NCBI RefSeq assembly: GCF_015291745.1
Contig: NZ_CP030059.1
Location: 806,001-870,000 of the forward strand
Direction of reading: 5' to 3'
DNA: 64,000 bases
Source of the DNA: Bradyrhizobium sp. CCBAU 53351
Lineage (GTDB): Bacteria > Pseudomonadota > Alphaproteobacteria > Rhizobiales > Xanthobacteraceae
In this document: in pieces, positions 28,996 through 37,335 of the stretch
Layout of the letters: the number at the start of each line of letters is the position of its first letter
How positions within the stretch are numbered: position 1 is the stretch's first letter
The notes under the pieces: model-generated
What the model was told of the DNA's origin: nothing
Database searches by the model: none
What the model saw: only the letters and a program-made list of their open reading frames with translations
Made by a program: the position numbers and the translations under genes

Positions 28996-29583
28996 ATGGC
29001 CCTCTTTCGCCTGCCGTCCAGTGGACCCGCCGCCCTCGCACCGCGCGGCAACGGGCTATTGCTGCGCGCGCCGCAGATGTCGGACTTCCTGCAATGGGCA
29101 CATCTGCGTGAGTCCAGCCGCGACTACCTGACGCCCTGGGAGCCGATCTGGCCGTCGGACGATCTCACCCGCTCAGGCTTTCGCCGCCGTCTGCGCCGCT
29201 ATTCCGAGGACATCGCCGCGGACCGCTCCTATCCCTTTCTGATCTTCCGCGAGCTCGACGGCGCCATGGTCGGCGGCATCACGCTGGCCAATGTCCGCCG
29301 CGGCATCGTGCAGGCCGGCACCATCGGCTATTGGGTCGGGCAGCCCCATGCCCATCGCGGCTACATGACGGCGGCGCTGCGGGTGCTGCTGCCGACACTG
29401 TTCGGCGAGCTCAATTTGCACCGGGTCGAGGCGGCCTGCATCCCCACCAATGCGCCGTCGATCCGGGTGCTGGAAAAGTGCGGTTTCTCACGCGAGGGGC
29501 TCGCCCGCCGCTACCTCTGCATCAACGGGGTCTGGCAGGATCATCTGCTGTTCGGCCTGCTGCATGAGGATTTCCGCGGCTGA
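28996..29583 (+). CDS. RimJ/RimL-type GNAT acetyltransferase
   Basis: 195 residues. A single GNAT domain with motif A, IGYWVGQPHAHRGYMTAALR, for acetyl-CoA binding, and motif B, HRVEAACIPTNAPSIRVLEKCGF, typical of RimJ/RimL-like N-terminal alanine acetyltransferases. The C-terminal LARRYLCINGVWQDHLLFGLL also fits. The likely role is N-acetylation of a ribosomal protein or another small amine substrate. It follows the M16 gene by 39 bp on the same strand and may share its transcript. Confidence 0.92.
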   Translation: MALFRLPSSGPAALAPRGNGLLLRAPQMSDFLQWAHLRESSRDYLTPWEPIWPSDDLTRSGFRRRLRRYSEDIAADRSYPFLIFRELDGAMVGGITLANVRRGIVQAGTIGYWVGQPHAHRGYMTAALRVLLPTLFGELNLHRVEAACIPTNAPSIRVLEKCGFSREGLARRYLCINGVWQDHLLFGLLHEDFRG

Positions 29584-29703
29584 GCCGCCCGATTCGCGTG
29601 GCCAAATCCCCCATTTTGCTGCCTTGGGTTCGCCGATTTTGGCGATATAACCCGCGGGGCCTGCCGGCGATCGGCCGGGTTTTGTCATGGAGTAGGGGCT
29701 TTG

Positions 29704-30354
29704 ATGGGGAAGCAGCTTCGGTCGTCGCGGAATGTCCTGCAGCAGGTGCCTGCGATCGCGCTTGTTGTGTCGGTGTCGCTCGCCTCTGTCTCGCCGGTGG
29801 CGGCCCAGTCACTGACCGACCGTTTCAAGAGCCTGTTCGGCGGCAAGTCCGACGAGCCGGCCCAGCCCAAGCCGCCGCCGGCGCCCGGCCAGCCTGCCGA
29901 AGACGACCTCGATTGCCCCCAGGTGACGGTGCGCGCGGGGGCCTCGACCTATGCGGTCGGTGCCAGCGGCAAGCCGGCTGTCGGCAATGAGATTCGCTTC
30001 CAGGCCTCGATCACCAAGATGGCGCGCGAATGTGCCCGCAGCAGCGGCGGCATCACGGCCCGGATCGGTATCCAGGGCCGCGTGATCGCCGGTCCCGCCG
30101 GCGCGCCTGCCTCCGTCGAGGTGCCCTTGCGCATCGCCGTCGTGCAGGGCGGCGTCGGCGAGAAGGTGATCGCCTCGAAGGCCTACCGCACCACGGTCGA
30201 CATGACCGAGGGCGGCAGCGTGCCCTTTACCTTCGTGATCGAGGACATGACCTATCCGGTGCCGGCACCCGCGGTCGCCGACAACTACATTTTCTATGTC
30301 GGCTTCGACCCGCAGGCGCTCTCGCCCGAGCCGAAGGGGCGGAAGAAGAAGTAG
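29704..30354 (+). CDS. exported hypothetical protein
   Basis: 216 residues. The signal peptide (about 1-35) ends in SPVAAQS. A short charged and Pro-rich linker (LFGGKSDEPAQPKPPPAPGQ) precedes a compact beta-rich domain with DDLDCPQVTVRAGASTY, ITKMARECARSSGGITARIGIQGRV and the end DNYIFYVGFDPQAL. Two cysteines (in LDCP and RECA) may form a disulfide in the periplasm. I do not recognise a characterised family. ATG 29704 is preferred to the TTG just before it. Confidence 0.82.
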   Translation: MGKQLRSSRNVLQQVPAIALVVSVSLASVSPVAAQSLTDRFKSLFGGKSDEPAQPKPPPAPGQPAEDDLDCPQVTVRAGASTYAVGASGKPAVGNEIRFQASITKMARECARSSGGITARIGIQGRVIAGPAGAPASVEVPLRIAVVQGGVGEKVIASKAYRTTVDMTEGGSVPFTFVIEDMTYPVPAPAVADNYIFYVGFDPQALSPEPKGRKKK

Positions 30355-30362
30355 GGCGGGTA

Positions 30363-30440
30363 GTGCCCCGGACGCAGCGCAGCGCTTCTTCAGCGGTGCT
30401 CTGCGTCGCGTCATTGCATGCCGCGCCGCGTCCGGGACAC
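30363..30440. repeat. intergenic inverted repeat
   Basis: Outer arms GTGCCCCGGACGCAGCGC and GCGCCGCGTCCGGGACAC form an imperfect long dyad. Related GTCCGGG/CCCGGAT fragments are common in Bradyrhizobium, and a shorter copy is at 50083-50120. Confidence 0.6.
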
Positions 30441-30457
30441 GAAACCCTTGAGCCAAC

Positions 30458-30488
30458 AAAAAAGCCGGCGCTCATCGCGCCGGCTTTT
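30458..30488 (-). terminator. terminator of the ATP synthase Fo operon
   Basis: 12-bp stem AAAAGCCGGCGC / GCGCCGGCTTTT with a TCATC loop. On the minus strand it is followed by a run of six T residues, 21 bp after the atpF stop. It can also end transcription arriving from the plus strand. Confidence 0.88.
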
Positions 30489-30508
30489 GATTGGTGAAGG
30501 CAATTGCC

Positions 30509-30994
30509 TCAGTTCAGCTTCTGCCGGACTTCGTTGATGCCCTTGGCGAGCAGATCGTCGGCGACCTGGCCCTTGACCGACTGCGACAGGATCGTCGAGG
30601 CGGCCTGGACGGCGGCCTCCGCGGCGGCGGCGCGGACATCGGCCACCGCCTGGGCCTCGGCGAGTGCGATCTTGCTCTCGGCGGTCTTGGTACGGCGGGC
30701 GACGAAGTCTTCCATCTTCGCCTTGGCCTCGGTCGCGATGCGCTCGGCTTCGCTTCTGGCGTTGGCGATGATCTCGGCGGCCTCGCGTTCGGCCGAGGCG
30801 GTGCGCGCCTTGTAGTCGGCGAGCACCTTGGCGGCTTCCTGCTTGAGGCGCTGGGCGTCGTCGAGCTCGGCCTTGATGCGCTCGGCACGATGATCGAGCG
30901 CGGTCATCGCCGACTTGAAGACCCCGAGATAGCCGAACACGACCATCAGGATCACGAAGGCGATGGCGACCCAGGTTTCAGGATCGAAGAACAT
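30509..30994 (-). CDS. atpF: ATP synthase Fo subunit b
   Basis: 161 residues. One N-terminal membrane helix (about 7-27, [19 protein letters not shown]) and then a long charged, Ala-rich helix that forms the peripheral stalk coiled coil ([20 protein letters not shown] through the C-terminus). It holds the F1 head still against rotation. It starts 7 bp after the b' gene ends and is the last gene of the operon. Confidence 0.95.
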   Translation of the reverse strand: MFFDPETWVAIAFVILMVVFGYLGVFKSAMTALDHRAERIKAELDDAQRLKQEAAKVLADYKARTASAEREAAEIIANARSEAERIATEAKAKMEDFVARRTKTAESKIALAEAQAVADVRAAAAEAAVQAASTILSQSVKGQVADDLLAKGINEVRQKLN

Positions 30995-31000
30995 CTGTGG

Positions 31001-31567
31001 CTAACCTTTCAGCGACGCATCGACCGCGGCATTGACTGACGCGGCATCGGGGACGACGCCGGTGAGCTGCTGCACGATCTGACCTGCCGCATCGGCCGCG
31101 ATGCCGCGGACGTTGCTCATGGCGGCGGCGCGGGTCGAGGCGATGGTCTTTTCCGCCCCGGCGAGCTTGGCCGCCAGTTGCTCTTCCACGGCCTTGCGCT
31201 CGGCGTCCGCCTGCGCATTCGCCTTGTCGCGGGATTCGTTGCCGATCGCCTGCGCCCGCGAACGCGCCGAGGCGAGCTCGCTTTCATAGGCCTTCAGCGC
31301 CGCGTCGGACTGGTCCTTCAGCTTCTGCGCTTCGGCGAGGTCGCCCTCGATCTTGTTCTGACGCGCCTCGATCGCCCCGCCGACCTTGGGCAGAGCGAGC
31401 TTGGACACGATCACATAAAGCACGACGAAGAAGATCGCGAGCGACACCAGCTGCGAAGCATAGTTGCTGCTCTCGAACGGCGGAAAGCCGCCACCGTGGT
31501 GACCACCGTCAGCCTCGGTGTGTGCGCCCGCCGCCGGACCCTTCGCCCCGCCATGACTCTCAGCCAT
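31001..31567 (-). CDS. atpG: ATP synthase Fo subunit b'
   Basis: 188 residues. A His/Gly-rich N-terminus ([20 protein letters not shown]) precedes the membrane helix (about 38-57, [20 protein letters not shown]). A long stalk helix follows, with [20 protein letters not shown]. The b' subunit pairs with b in photosynthetic bacteria and alphaproteobacteria. The symbol atpG is used in some rhizobial annotations, atpF2 or atpX in others. Confidence 0.93.
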   Translation of the reverse strand: MAESHGGAKGPAAGAHTEADGGHHGGGFPPFESSNYASQLVSLAIFFVVLYVIVSKLALPKVGGAIEARQNKIEGDLAEAQKLKDQSDAALKAYESELASARSRAQAIGNESRDKANAQADAERKAVEEQLAAKLAGAEKTIASTRAAAMSNVRGIAADAAGQIVQQLTGVVPDAASVNAAVDASLKG

Positions 31568-31629
31568 GGAGTACTCCTGTTGCTGTCAAGCGCGCCGCTT
31601 CGGTTGAAGTGGCGCGAAGAACGTCGTCC

Positions 31630-31860
31630 TCAGAGCGGAACGAACAGCAGCAGCAGCGCGATCAGCAGCGAGAAAATGCCGAGCGCTTCGGTCACGGCGA
31701 AGCCGAAGATCAGGTTGCCGAACTGGCCCTGAGCGGCCGACGGGTTGCGAACCGCCGCGGCGAGGTAGTTGCCGAAGATCACGCCGACGCCGACGCCCGC
31801 GCCGCCCATGCCGATGCATGCGATGCCCGCGCCGATAAGTTTTGCTGCTGCCGGATCCAT
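31630..31860 (-). CDS. atpE: ATP synthase Fo subunit c
   Basis: 76 residues: two membrane helices joined by the polar loop RNPSAAQGQ. The first helix is Gly-rich ([21 protein letters not shown]); the second carries the proton-binding Glu58 in [10 protein letters not shown]. It forms the rotating c-ring. An AAGGAGT ribosome-binding site precedes the ATG, fitting the high translation this subunit needs. Confidence 0.97.
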   Translation of the reverse strand: MDPAAAKLIGAGIACIGMGGAGVGVGVIFGNYLAAAVRNPSAAQGQFGNLIFGFAVTEALGIFSLLIALLLLFVPL

Positions 31861-31913
31861 TTTAGACTCCTTGGAAGAAAGATTGGGTTGTGGGTGGAAA
31901 TTCCCCGGACCGC

Positions 31914-32663
31914 TCAGTGTCCCGGATGAATGGCGTCGTTGAGGTAGATGCAGGTCAGGATCGCAAACACATAGGCCTGCAGGAACGCGACCAGGATCTC
32001 GAGGGCGTACAGCGCGACCGTGAGCGCCAGCGGCAGCACGCCGCCGACCCAGCCGAGTGCGCCGAGCGAGAAGCCGAGCATGGCGACGAAGCCCGCGAAC
32101 ACCTTCAGCGCGATGTGGCCGGCCAGCATGTTGGCGAACAGACGGACGCTGTGGGAGACCGGCCGCAGGAAGAACGACAGGATCTCGATGAACATCACCA
32201 GCGGCAGGATGTAGCCGGGGACGCCGTGGGGCACGAAGATCGAGAAGAATTTCAGGCCGTTCTTGGCGACGCCGTAGATCAGCACGGTAAAGAACACCAG
32301 AAGCGCGAGCGCTGCCGTCACGATCAGATGGCTCGAGATCGTGAAGGTGTAGGGGATGATGCCGACCAGGTTCGAGACGCAGATGAACATGAACAGCGAG
32401 AAGATCAGCGGGAAGAACTTCATGCCTTCCGCGCCGGCCGTCGAACGGATGGTGCTGGCTACGAATTCGTAGGAGATCTCGGCGACCGACTGCAGGCGCC
32501 CGGGAACCAGCTGCGTGCCGCTGGCAAGCATCAGGATCGAGATGATCGCCACCGCCACCAGCATGTAGAGCGACGAATTGGTGAAGGCGATCGTGTGATT
32601 GCCGATATGGCCCAGGGTGAAGAGAGGCTCGATGTTGAACTGGTGGATCGGATCGATTTTCAT
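31914..32663 (-). CDS. atpB: ATP synthase Fo subunit a
   Basis: 249 residues with five to six membrane helices. The essential Arg lies in [15 protein letters not shown], and other signature segments are [24 protein letters not shown] and [28 protein letters not shown]. It forms the proton half-channels at the c-ring interface. It lies between atpI and atpE. Confidence 0.97.
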   Translation of the reverse strand: MKIDPIHQFNIEPLFTLGHIGNHTIAFTNSSLYMLVAVAIISILMLASGTQLVPGRLQSVAEISYEFVASTIRSTAGAEGMKFFPLIFSLFMFICVSNLVGIIPYTFTISSHLIVTAALALLVFFTVLIYGVAKNGLKFFSIFVPHGVPGYILPLVMFIEILSFFLRPVSHSVRLFANMLAGHIALKVFAGFVAMLGFSLGALGWVGGVLPLALTVALYALEILVAFLQAYVFAILTCIYLNDAIHPGH

Positions 32664-32772
32664 CAGCGCGGCATCTCTTGGTCTGCCGGGCTATGCCGGC
32701 GGGTCTCGGTCTGCCGGCCGGGCCGGCCCGTACCGGCAAGACCGGCACGATCAATCTCATGGTGCGGATCGG

Positions 32773-33147
32773 CTATGATCCACCGCGCCTGTTCTGACCC
32801 GCGCCTGCCGTTCTCACCACATTCACTACGCCGGCGACGAAGCCCAGCAACAGGAACACGATAAACCCGAAAGGCGAGGTCGACAGCAAGCGGTCGAAAC
32901 CCCAGCCAATCCCCGCTCCGACCACGACGCCGGCGATCAACTCCGAGGATAGTCGGAAACCTAGCGCCATCGCCGAGGCTCTGGCCGCTCCGTCTCCACC
33001 GTCACCTGCGGGTTGCTCGGTCTTGATCCGGCGGTCGCGAAATTCGGACAACCTCTGATCAAGACTTCCGAGCCGTTCGGAAAGCGCAGCTTCCTCGGAC
33101 GATTTATCGCGATCCCCATTCTCGCCGTGTCCCGTGCCCTGTGTCAT
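32773..33147 (-). CDS. atpI: ATP synthase accessory protein AtpI
   Basis: 124 residues. The N-terminal half is polar (SERLGSLDQRLSEFRDRRIK); the C-terminal half has two membrane helices (about 66-83 and 90-110) with GAGIGWGFDRLLSTSPFG, typical of the AtpI/AtpZ group. It helps c-ring assembly and may carry magnesium. It is the first gene of the operon, about 60 nt after a good promoter. Confidence 0.92.
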   Translation of the reverse strand: MTQGTGHGENGDRDKSSEEAALSERLGSLDQRLSEFRDRRIKTEQPAGDGGDGAARASAMALGFRLSSELIAGVVVGAGIGWGFDRLLSTSPFGFIVFLLLGFVAGVVNVVRTAGAGQNRRGGS

Positions 33148-33506
33148 GCAACGAAGACCCGAAACGCCGCGGCTGAATGGAAATTGCGCCCGCCACCCTC
33201 AAAAGCCGCGCGGACCATACTGATGGCCTATAATCAAGTCAAGCCAAGTCACGATTGCGTCGCTTTCGTTTATGTATCTGATTTATTTGGAGATATTGGC
33301 GTGCACGGCAGCGCTGCACACAGCGTGACGCCGCACCGCAGCAGCTCGCCTCGGGATCGGCGGACGCGACCGGCCTTTCGCCGTGCCGCCGGGATCAAAG
33401 ACGCCGCCGGGATCGTTGATGCCGGTGTGCGTTTTGGGCGGCGGATCGCCACGCCGGGGTGTAGAATTTGCCGGATTGCCACCTCCACGTCGTGGCGGAG
33501 AGCGCG
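33148..33506. other. atp operon promoter region
   Basis: No gene is seen. The stretch holds the atp promoter and an AT-richer block at about 33225-33300. The remainder (33300-33500) is GC-rich and shows no supported feature apart from the ribosome-binding region of the gene at 33507. Confidence 0.5.
33214..33242 (-). promoter_or_regulatory. atpI: promoter of atpI-B-E-b'-b operon
   Basis: Minus strand: TTGACT (33242-33237), 17-nt spacer, TATGGT (33219-33214). Both hexamers match sigma-70 consensus well. Predicted start near 33207 gives a leader of about 60 nt. Confidence 0.62.
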
Positions 33507-34052
33507 ATGAGACCCCTGAAATCATCCACAACATCCTGCGCAAGATCCTGCGCCACATCCTGGCTTGCGGCGGCGGCGTTTGCCGCGGCGATGGCGATAG
33601 GCGGCGGTCTCATGGCCGCGCCGGCGACGCCCGACAGCGAAAACGGTCGCTACAGCATGACGCCCATTCCCGAGGGCGTGCTGCGGCTCGACACCCGCAC
33701 CGGCACGGTCTCGACCTGCAGCAAGAACGGCGCCGGCTGGGCCTGCTATGTAGTGCCGGACGAACGGACCGCACTCGATGCCGAGATCGGCCGGCTCCAG
33801 GCCGAGGTCGAGAAGCTGAAGGGACAGCTCGCGGCGGGGCCGACGGTGTCGGGCAAGGTCGACGAGGCGCTGCCGAAATCCGACCCGCTGAAGAAAGCCG
33901 AACCGAAGAGCGCCGAGGGCGAGCGCAAGATCGAGATCCCGCTGCCGAGCGACCAGGACGTCGATCGCGTGATGTCGTTTCTGGAAAAGGCCTGGCGGCG
34001 GCTGATCGACATGGCCAACCGGGTGCAAAAGGACGTGTCGGGAAAGATCTAG
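33507..34052 (+). CDS. exported hypothetical protein with coiled-coil segment
   Basis: 181 residues from ATG 33507 (GGAG upstream). A signal peptide or anchor spans about 19-37. The next part, MTPIPEGVLRLDTRTGTVSTC and GAGWACYVVPDERTALDAEI, is a small Cys-paired module often annotated as hypothetical in rhizobia. A heptad helix (LDAEIGRLQAEVEKLKGQL) and a lysine-rich linker follow. The end LPSDQDVDRVMSFLEKAWRRL is amphipathic. No catalytic motif is seen and I do not recognise a named family. It is divergent from the atp operon. Confidence 0.8.
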   Translation: MRPLKSSTTSCARSCATSWLAAAAFAAAMAIGGGLMAAPATPDSENGRYSMTPIPEGVLRLDTRTGTVSTCSKNGAGWACYVVPDERTALDAEIGRLQAEVEKLKGQLAAGPTVSGKVDEALPKSDPLKKAEPKSAEGERKIEIPLPSDQDVDRVMSFLEKAWRRLIDMANRVQKDVSGKI

Positions 34053-34122
34053 CTCATAGCGAGATGCCGTAGGGTCGGCAAAGCAAAGCGTGCCCGCCAA
34101 TTCCAATGATCGGGAAAGATCT
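34038..34122. repeat. 13-bp direct repeat flanking a small insertion-like segment
   Basis: TCGGGAAAGATCT occurs at 34038-34050 and again at 34110-34122. The first copy contains the last codons of the upstream hypothetical gene. The 59 bp between them begins the palindromic element at 34069. Confidence 0.5.
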
Positions 34123-34140
34123 TGGGCACGGCGGCTTTCC
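34069..34140. repeat. Bradyrhizobium-type GTAGGGT/GGGCACG repeat
   Basis: GTAGGGTCGGCAAAGCAAAG with CGTGCCCGCC on the left and GGGCACGGCGGCTTTCC on the right: a known kind of imperfect dyad in Bradyrhizobium intergenic DNA. Confidence 0.6.
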
Positions 34141-34157
34141 GAGTTGAGAGACCTTCC

Positions 34158-34634
34158 ATGACATCTACCAAATCCGTCACCCGCTCGGCGCCATCGACGG
34201 TGCAAGCCGCCACCGTCTCATCGTCACTGCTGACTGTGCAGACATCGGGTCATGGCTTCACCGATCTCACCGGCGAAGCTGCAAAATTCATCAACGAGGT
34301 TCGCGCGCGCGACGGTGCGTTGACGCTGTTCATCCGCCACACCTCGGCCTCGCTGACGATCCAGGAGAACGCTGATCCTTCCGTGCTCGTCGACCTCACG
34401 ACCGCGCTGTCCCGGCTCGCGCCGGAGAATGCCGGGTGGACCCACGACACCGAAGGCCCGGACGACATGCCGGCACACGTCAAGACGATGTTGACCGGGG
34501 CCTCGCTTCAGGTCCCGGTGCTGAACGGCAGGCTCGCACTCGGCACCTGGCAGGCGATCTATCTGATCGAGCATCGCAGGCGCCCGCACCGGCGCGAGGT
34601 GGTGCTGCAATTCGTCGGCTCAGCAATCCCATAA
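34158..34634 (+). CDS. YjbQ/UPF0047 family protein
   Basis: 158 residues from ATG 34158. The family signature HTSASLTIQENADPSVLVDL and the C-terminal LGTWQAIYLIEHRRRPHRRE are present, and the His residues form a metal-like pocket in known structures. Members can make thiamine phosphate from the alcohol precursor in vitro (secondary thiamine-phosphate synthase), but the true role is unsettled. The gene stands alone, with an MHS transporter gene convergent to it. Confidence 0.93.
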   Translation: MTSTKSVTRSAPSTVQAATVSSSLLTVQTSGHGFTDLTGEAAKFINEVRARDGALTLFIRHTSASLTIQENADPSVLVDLTTALSRLAPENAGWTHDTEGPDDMPAHVKTMLTGASLQVPVLNGRLALGTWQAIYLIEHRRRPHRREVVLQFVGSAIP

Positions 34635-34640
34635 AACAAA

Positions 34641-34667
34641 ACCGGCCGCGGAAACCGCGGCCGGTTG
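34641..34667. terminator. terminator between yjbQ-like and MHS genes
   Basis: 12-bp stem AACCGGCCGCGG / CCGCGGCCGGTT with an AAA loop. On the minus strand it is followed by TTTTGTTTT, so it mainly ends the MHS transporter transcript. Confidence 0.85.
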
Positions 34668-34693
34668 ATGCTGGTTGAGATCGGTGCTTTCGA

Positions 34694-36358
34694 TCAGGTC
34701 GCCTTGATGTCGACGTCCTTGGTCTCGGGCAGGAAGAGCAAGCCGATCACGACGGTAATCGAAGCGAAGATGATCGGGTACCAGAGGCCGGCATAGATGT
34801 CGCCGGTCGAGGCCACGATGGCAAAGGCGGTCGCCGGCAACAGGCCGCCGAACCAGCCGTTACCAATGTGGTAGGGCAGCGACATCGAGGTGTAGCGGAT
34901 GCGGGTCGGGAACAGTTCGACCAGCATCGCGGCGATCGGGCCGTACACCATGGTGACGAACAGCACCAGGACGAACAGCAGCCCGATGATCGCGGCCACC
35001 TGCGGACGGAAGATGTCGAACGGATGCGCCATCTTCACGATGCCGGCGTCGCCGGCCTTCGGATAGCCGGCTGCCTGCACGGCGGCGAGGACTGCCGGGT
35101 TGCTGTCCTTGGCGTTGGTGTAGGCGACTTCCTTGCCGTTGACCATCACCTTCACGCCCGAGCCGGCGGCTCCCGGCGCGGTCGAGTACTTGACCGACGA
35201 CTGCGATAGGAAGGCGCGCGCGGTGTCGCAAGGTGCCGTGAAGACGCGGGTGCCGACCGGGTTGAACAGGTCGCCGCAGCCCGCGGGATCGGCCACAACC
35301 TCGACCTTGGTCTGCTCGATGGCCTTCTCCAGCGCCGGGTTGGCGTTGGTGGTGATCATCTTGAAGATCGGGAAGAAGGTCAGTGCCGCGATCAGGCAGC
35401 CGCCGAGGATGATCGGCTTGCGGCCGATCTTGTCGGACAGCATGCCGAACACGATGAAGAAGCCGGTGCCGAGCAGTAGCGACCAGGCGATCAGCAGGTT
35501 GGCGGTGTAACCGTCGACCTTCAGGATCGATTGCAGGAAGAACAGCGCGTAGAACTGGCCGGTGTACCAGACCACGCCCTGGCCCATCACGCCGCCGAGC
35601 AGCGCGAGCAGCACGAGCTTGCCGTTCTGCCAGTTGCCGAAGGCTTCCGTCAGCGGCGCCTTCGAGCTCTTCCCCTCGTCCTTCATCTTCTGGAAGATCG
35701 GGGATTCATTGAGGCGGAGCCGGATCCAGACCGAGACGCCGAGCAGCAGCACCGAGACCAGGAACGGGATGCGCCAGCCCCAGGCGGCGAAGTCGGGTTC
35801 GCCGAGGGCGCTGCGGGTGAACAGGATCACCAGCAGCGACAGGAACAGGCCGAGCGTCGCGGTGGTCTGAATGAAGGAGGTGTAATAGCCGCGCTTGCCG
35901 TTCGGAGCGTGCTCCGCGACATAGGTCGCCGCACCGCCGTACTCACCGCCGAGCGCCAGGCCCTGGGCGAGGCGCAGCGCGATCAGGATGATCGGGGCCG
36001 CGATGCCGATGGTCGCCGCGTTTGGCAGCAGGCCGACGATGAAGGTCGACAGACCCATGATCAGGATGGTGACGAGGAAGGTGTATTTGCGGCCGACGAT
36101 GTCGCCGACGCGGCCGAACACGATCGCGCCGAACGGGCGGACCAGGAAGCCGGCTGCGAACGCCAGCAGCGCGAAGATGTCGCGGGTTGCCGGCGGATAG
36201 GCCGAGAAGAACTGCGCGCCGATGATGCCGGCGAGTGAACCGTAGAGGTAGAAGTCGTACCACTCGAAGACGGTACCGAGCGAGGAAGCGAGGATGACGA
36301 ACCGTTCGTCCTTTGTCATCCCTCCCGCGCGTGCTTGAGACACAGCCATCGTCGACAT
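34694..36358 (-). CDS. MHS-family (metabolite:H+ symporter) MFS transporter
   Basis: 554 residues from ATG 36358 (GGGGAG upstream), longer than the usual 430-450. Twelve membrane helices. MHS signatures are SLGTVFEWYDFYLYGSLAG (TM1), FGRVGDIVGRKYTFL (loop 2-3), LRLAQGLALGGEYGGAATYVAEHA (TM4) and GMLSDKIGRKPII (loop 8-9). An insert of about 100 polar residues (roughly 360-465) with two Cys (AGCGD, APCDT) lies between TM9 and TM10, on the periplasmic side. MHS proteins import organic acids, betaines or similar metabolites. It is divergent from a LuxR response regulator that may control it. Confidence 0.93.
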   Translation of the reverse strand: MSTMAVSQARAGGMTKDERFVILASSLGTVFEWYDFYLYGSLAGIIGAQFFSAYPPATRDIFALLAFAAGFLVRPFGAIVFGRVGDIVGRKYTFLVTILIMGLSTFIVGLLPNAATIGIAAPIILIALRLAQGLALGGEYGGAATYVAEHAPNGKRGYYTSFIQTTATLGLFLSLLVILFTRSALGEPDFAAWGWRIPFLVSVLLLGVSVWIRLRLNESPIFQKMKDEGKSSKAPLTEAFGNWQNGKLVLLALLGGVMGQGVVWYTGQFYALFFLQSILKVDGYTANLLIAWSLLLGTGFFIVFGMLSDKIGRKPIILGGCLIAALTFFPIFKMITTNANPALEKAIEQTKVEVVADPAGCGDLFNPVGTRVFTAPCDTARAFLSQSSVKYSTAPGAAGSGVKVMVNGKEVAYTNAKDSNPAVLAAVQAAGYPKAGDAGIVKMAHPFDIFRPQVAAIIGLLFVLVLFVTMVYGPIAAMLVELFPTRIRYTSMSLPYHIGNGWFGGLLPATAFAIVASTGDIYAGLWYPIIFASITVVIGLLFLPETKDVDIKAT

Positions 36359-36550
36359 ATTGAATCGCTCCCCGAAATGCGTTTCCTCGCGCCCCGGATG
36401 TCCGGACATGCCGGATCAACCCAGGTCTTGCCCGCAAGGTAACATCGGCGTGAAAGCCGCCCCAATACGACTTTCGGCCTTGCGCACTGACGTGCAGCTG
36501 ACGTCCGGTATCGGGCAACGGCGTGCCGCCACGGAGATTCCAAGATTAAC

Positions 36551-36567
36551 CCCTTTGCAGCAAAGGG
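36551..36567. promoter_or_regulatory. perfect palindrome in the MHS / response-regulator gap
   Basis: CCCTTTGC-A-GCAAAGGG, 8-bp arms around one base. GATAAT (36567-36572) directly after it could be a -10 for the response regulator. A candidate operator for that regulator or another protein. Confidence 0.45.
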
Positions 36568-36657
36568 ATAATGTGCACTTGCATGCCACGTCCGCTCGGG
36601 GAAGAATTGGTTCATCCGGGATCGGTCTGCCGGCCCGCGAACGACAGCAAGAGAACG

Positions 36658-37329
36658 ATGAACGCTCCCTCGACCCATCTCGTCATCGCCGATGACCATC
36701 CCTTGTTCCGCGACGCGCTGCGACAGGCGGTGGCCGGCGTCCTGAACTCGGCCCAAATCGACGAGGCCGGGTCGTTCGAGGATCTGACCAAGCTCCTGGA
36801 ACAGGCCTCGGACGTCGATCTGATTCTGCTCGACCTCTCGATGCCCGGGATCTCGGGCTTTTCCGGCCTGATCTACCTGCGGGCGCAATATCCGGCGATC
36901 CCGGTGGTGATCGTCTCGGCGTCCGACGACGGTGCCACGATCCGCCGCTCGCTCGATTTCGGCGCCTCCGGCTTCATTCCGAAGCGGTTCGGCGTCGAGA
37001 CCTTGCGCGACGCCATTCTCAAGGTGATGGAGGGCGACGTCTGGGTTCCCGCCGACACCGACCTGTCCGCAGCCAGCGATCCCGACATGACGCGCCTGCG
37101 CGACCGCCTGGTGACGCTGACGCCGCAGCAGGTCCGGGTCCTGATGATGTTGTCGGAGGGGCTGCTCAACAAGCAGATCGCCTACGAGCTCGGGGTCTCC
37201 GAGGCCACCATCAAGGCGCATGTCTCGGCGATCCTGCAAAAGCTCGGCGTCGAGAGCCGCACCCAGGCGGTGATCGCCGCCGCCAAGATCGCCGGCGGCC
37301 AGTGGAAGCAGGGCACCCCGACGGGGTAA
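36658..37329 (+). CDS. LuxR-family response regulator
   Basis: 223 residues from ATG 36658. The receiver domain (1-125) has Asp12/Asp13 in VIADDHPLF, phospho-acceptor Asp59 in LILLDLSMPG, and a Lys in GFIPKRFG. The LuxR helix-turn-helix (about 148-210) reads LTPQQVRVLMMLSEGLLNKQ, GVSEATIKAHVSAILQKLGV. No histidine kinase lies beside it. It is divergent from the MHS transporter, so control of uptake of that substrate is a reasonable guess. Confidence 0.93.
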   Translation: MNAPSTHLVIADDHPLFRDALRQAVAGVLNSAQIDEAGSFEDLTKLLEQASDVDLILLDLSMPGISGFSGLIYLRAQYPAIPVVIVSASDDGATIRRSLDFGASGFIPKRFGVETLRDAILKVMEGDVWVPADTDLSAASDPDMTRLRDRLVTLTPQQVRVLMMLSEGLLNKQIAYELGVSEATIKAHVSAILQKLGVESRTQAVIAAAKIAGGQWKQGTPTG

Positions 37330-37335
37330 GCCTCG

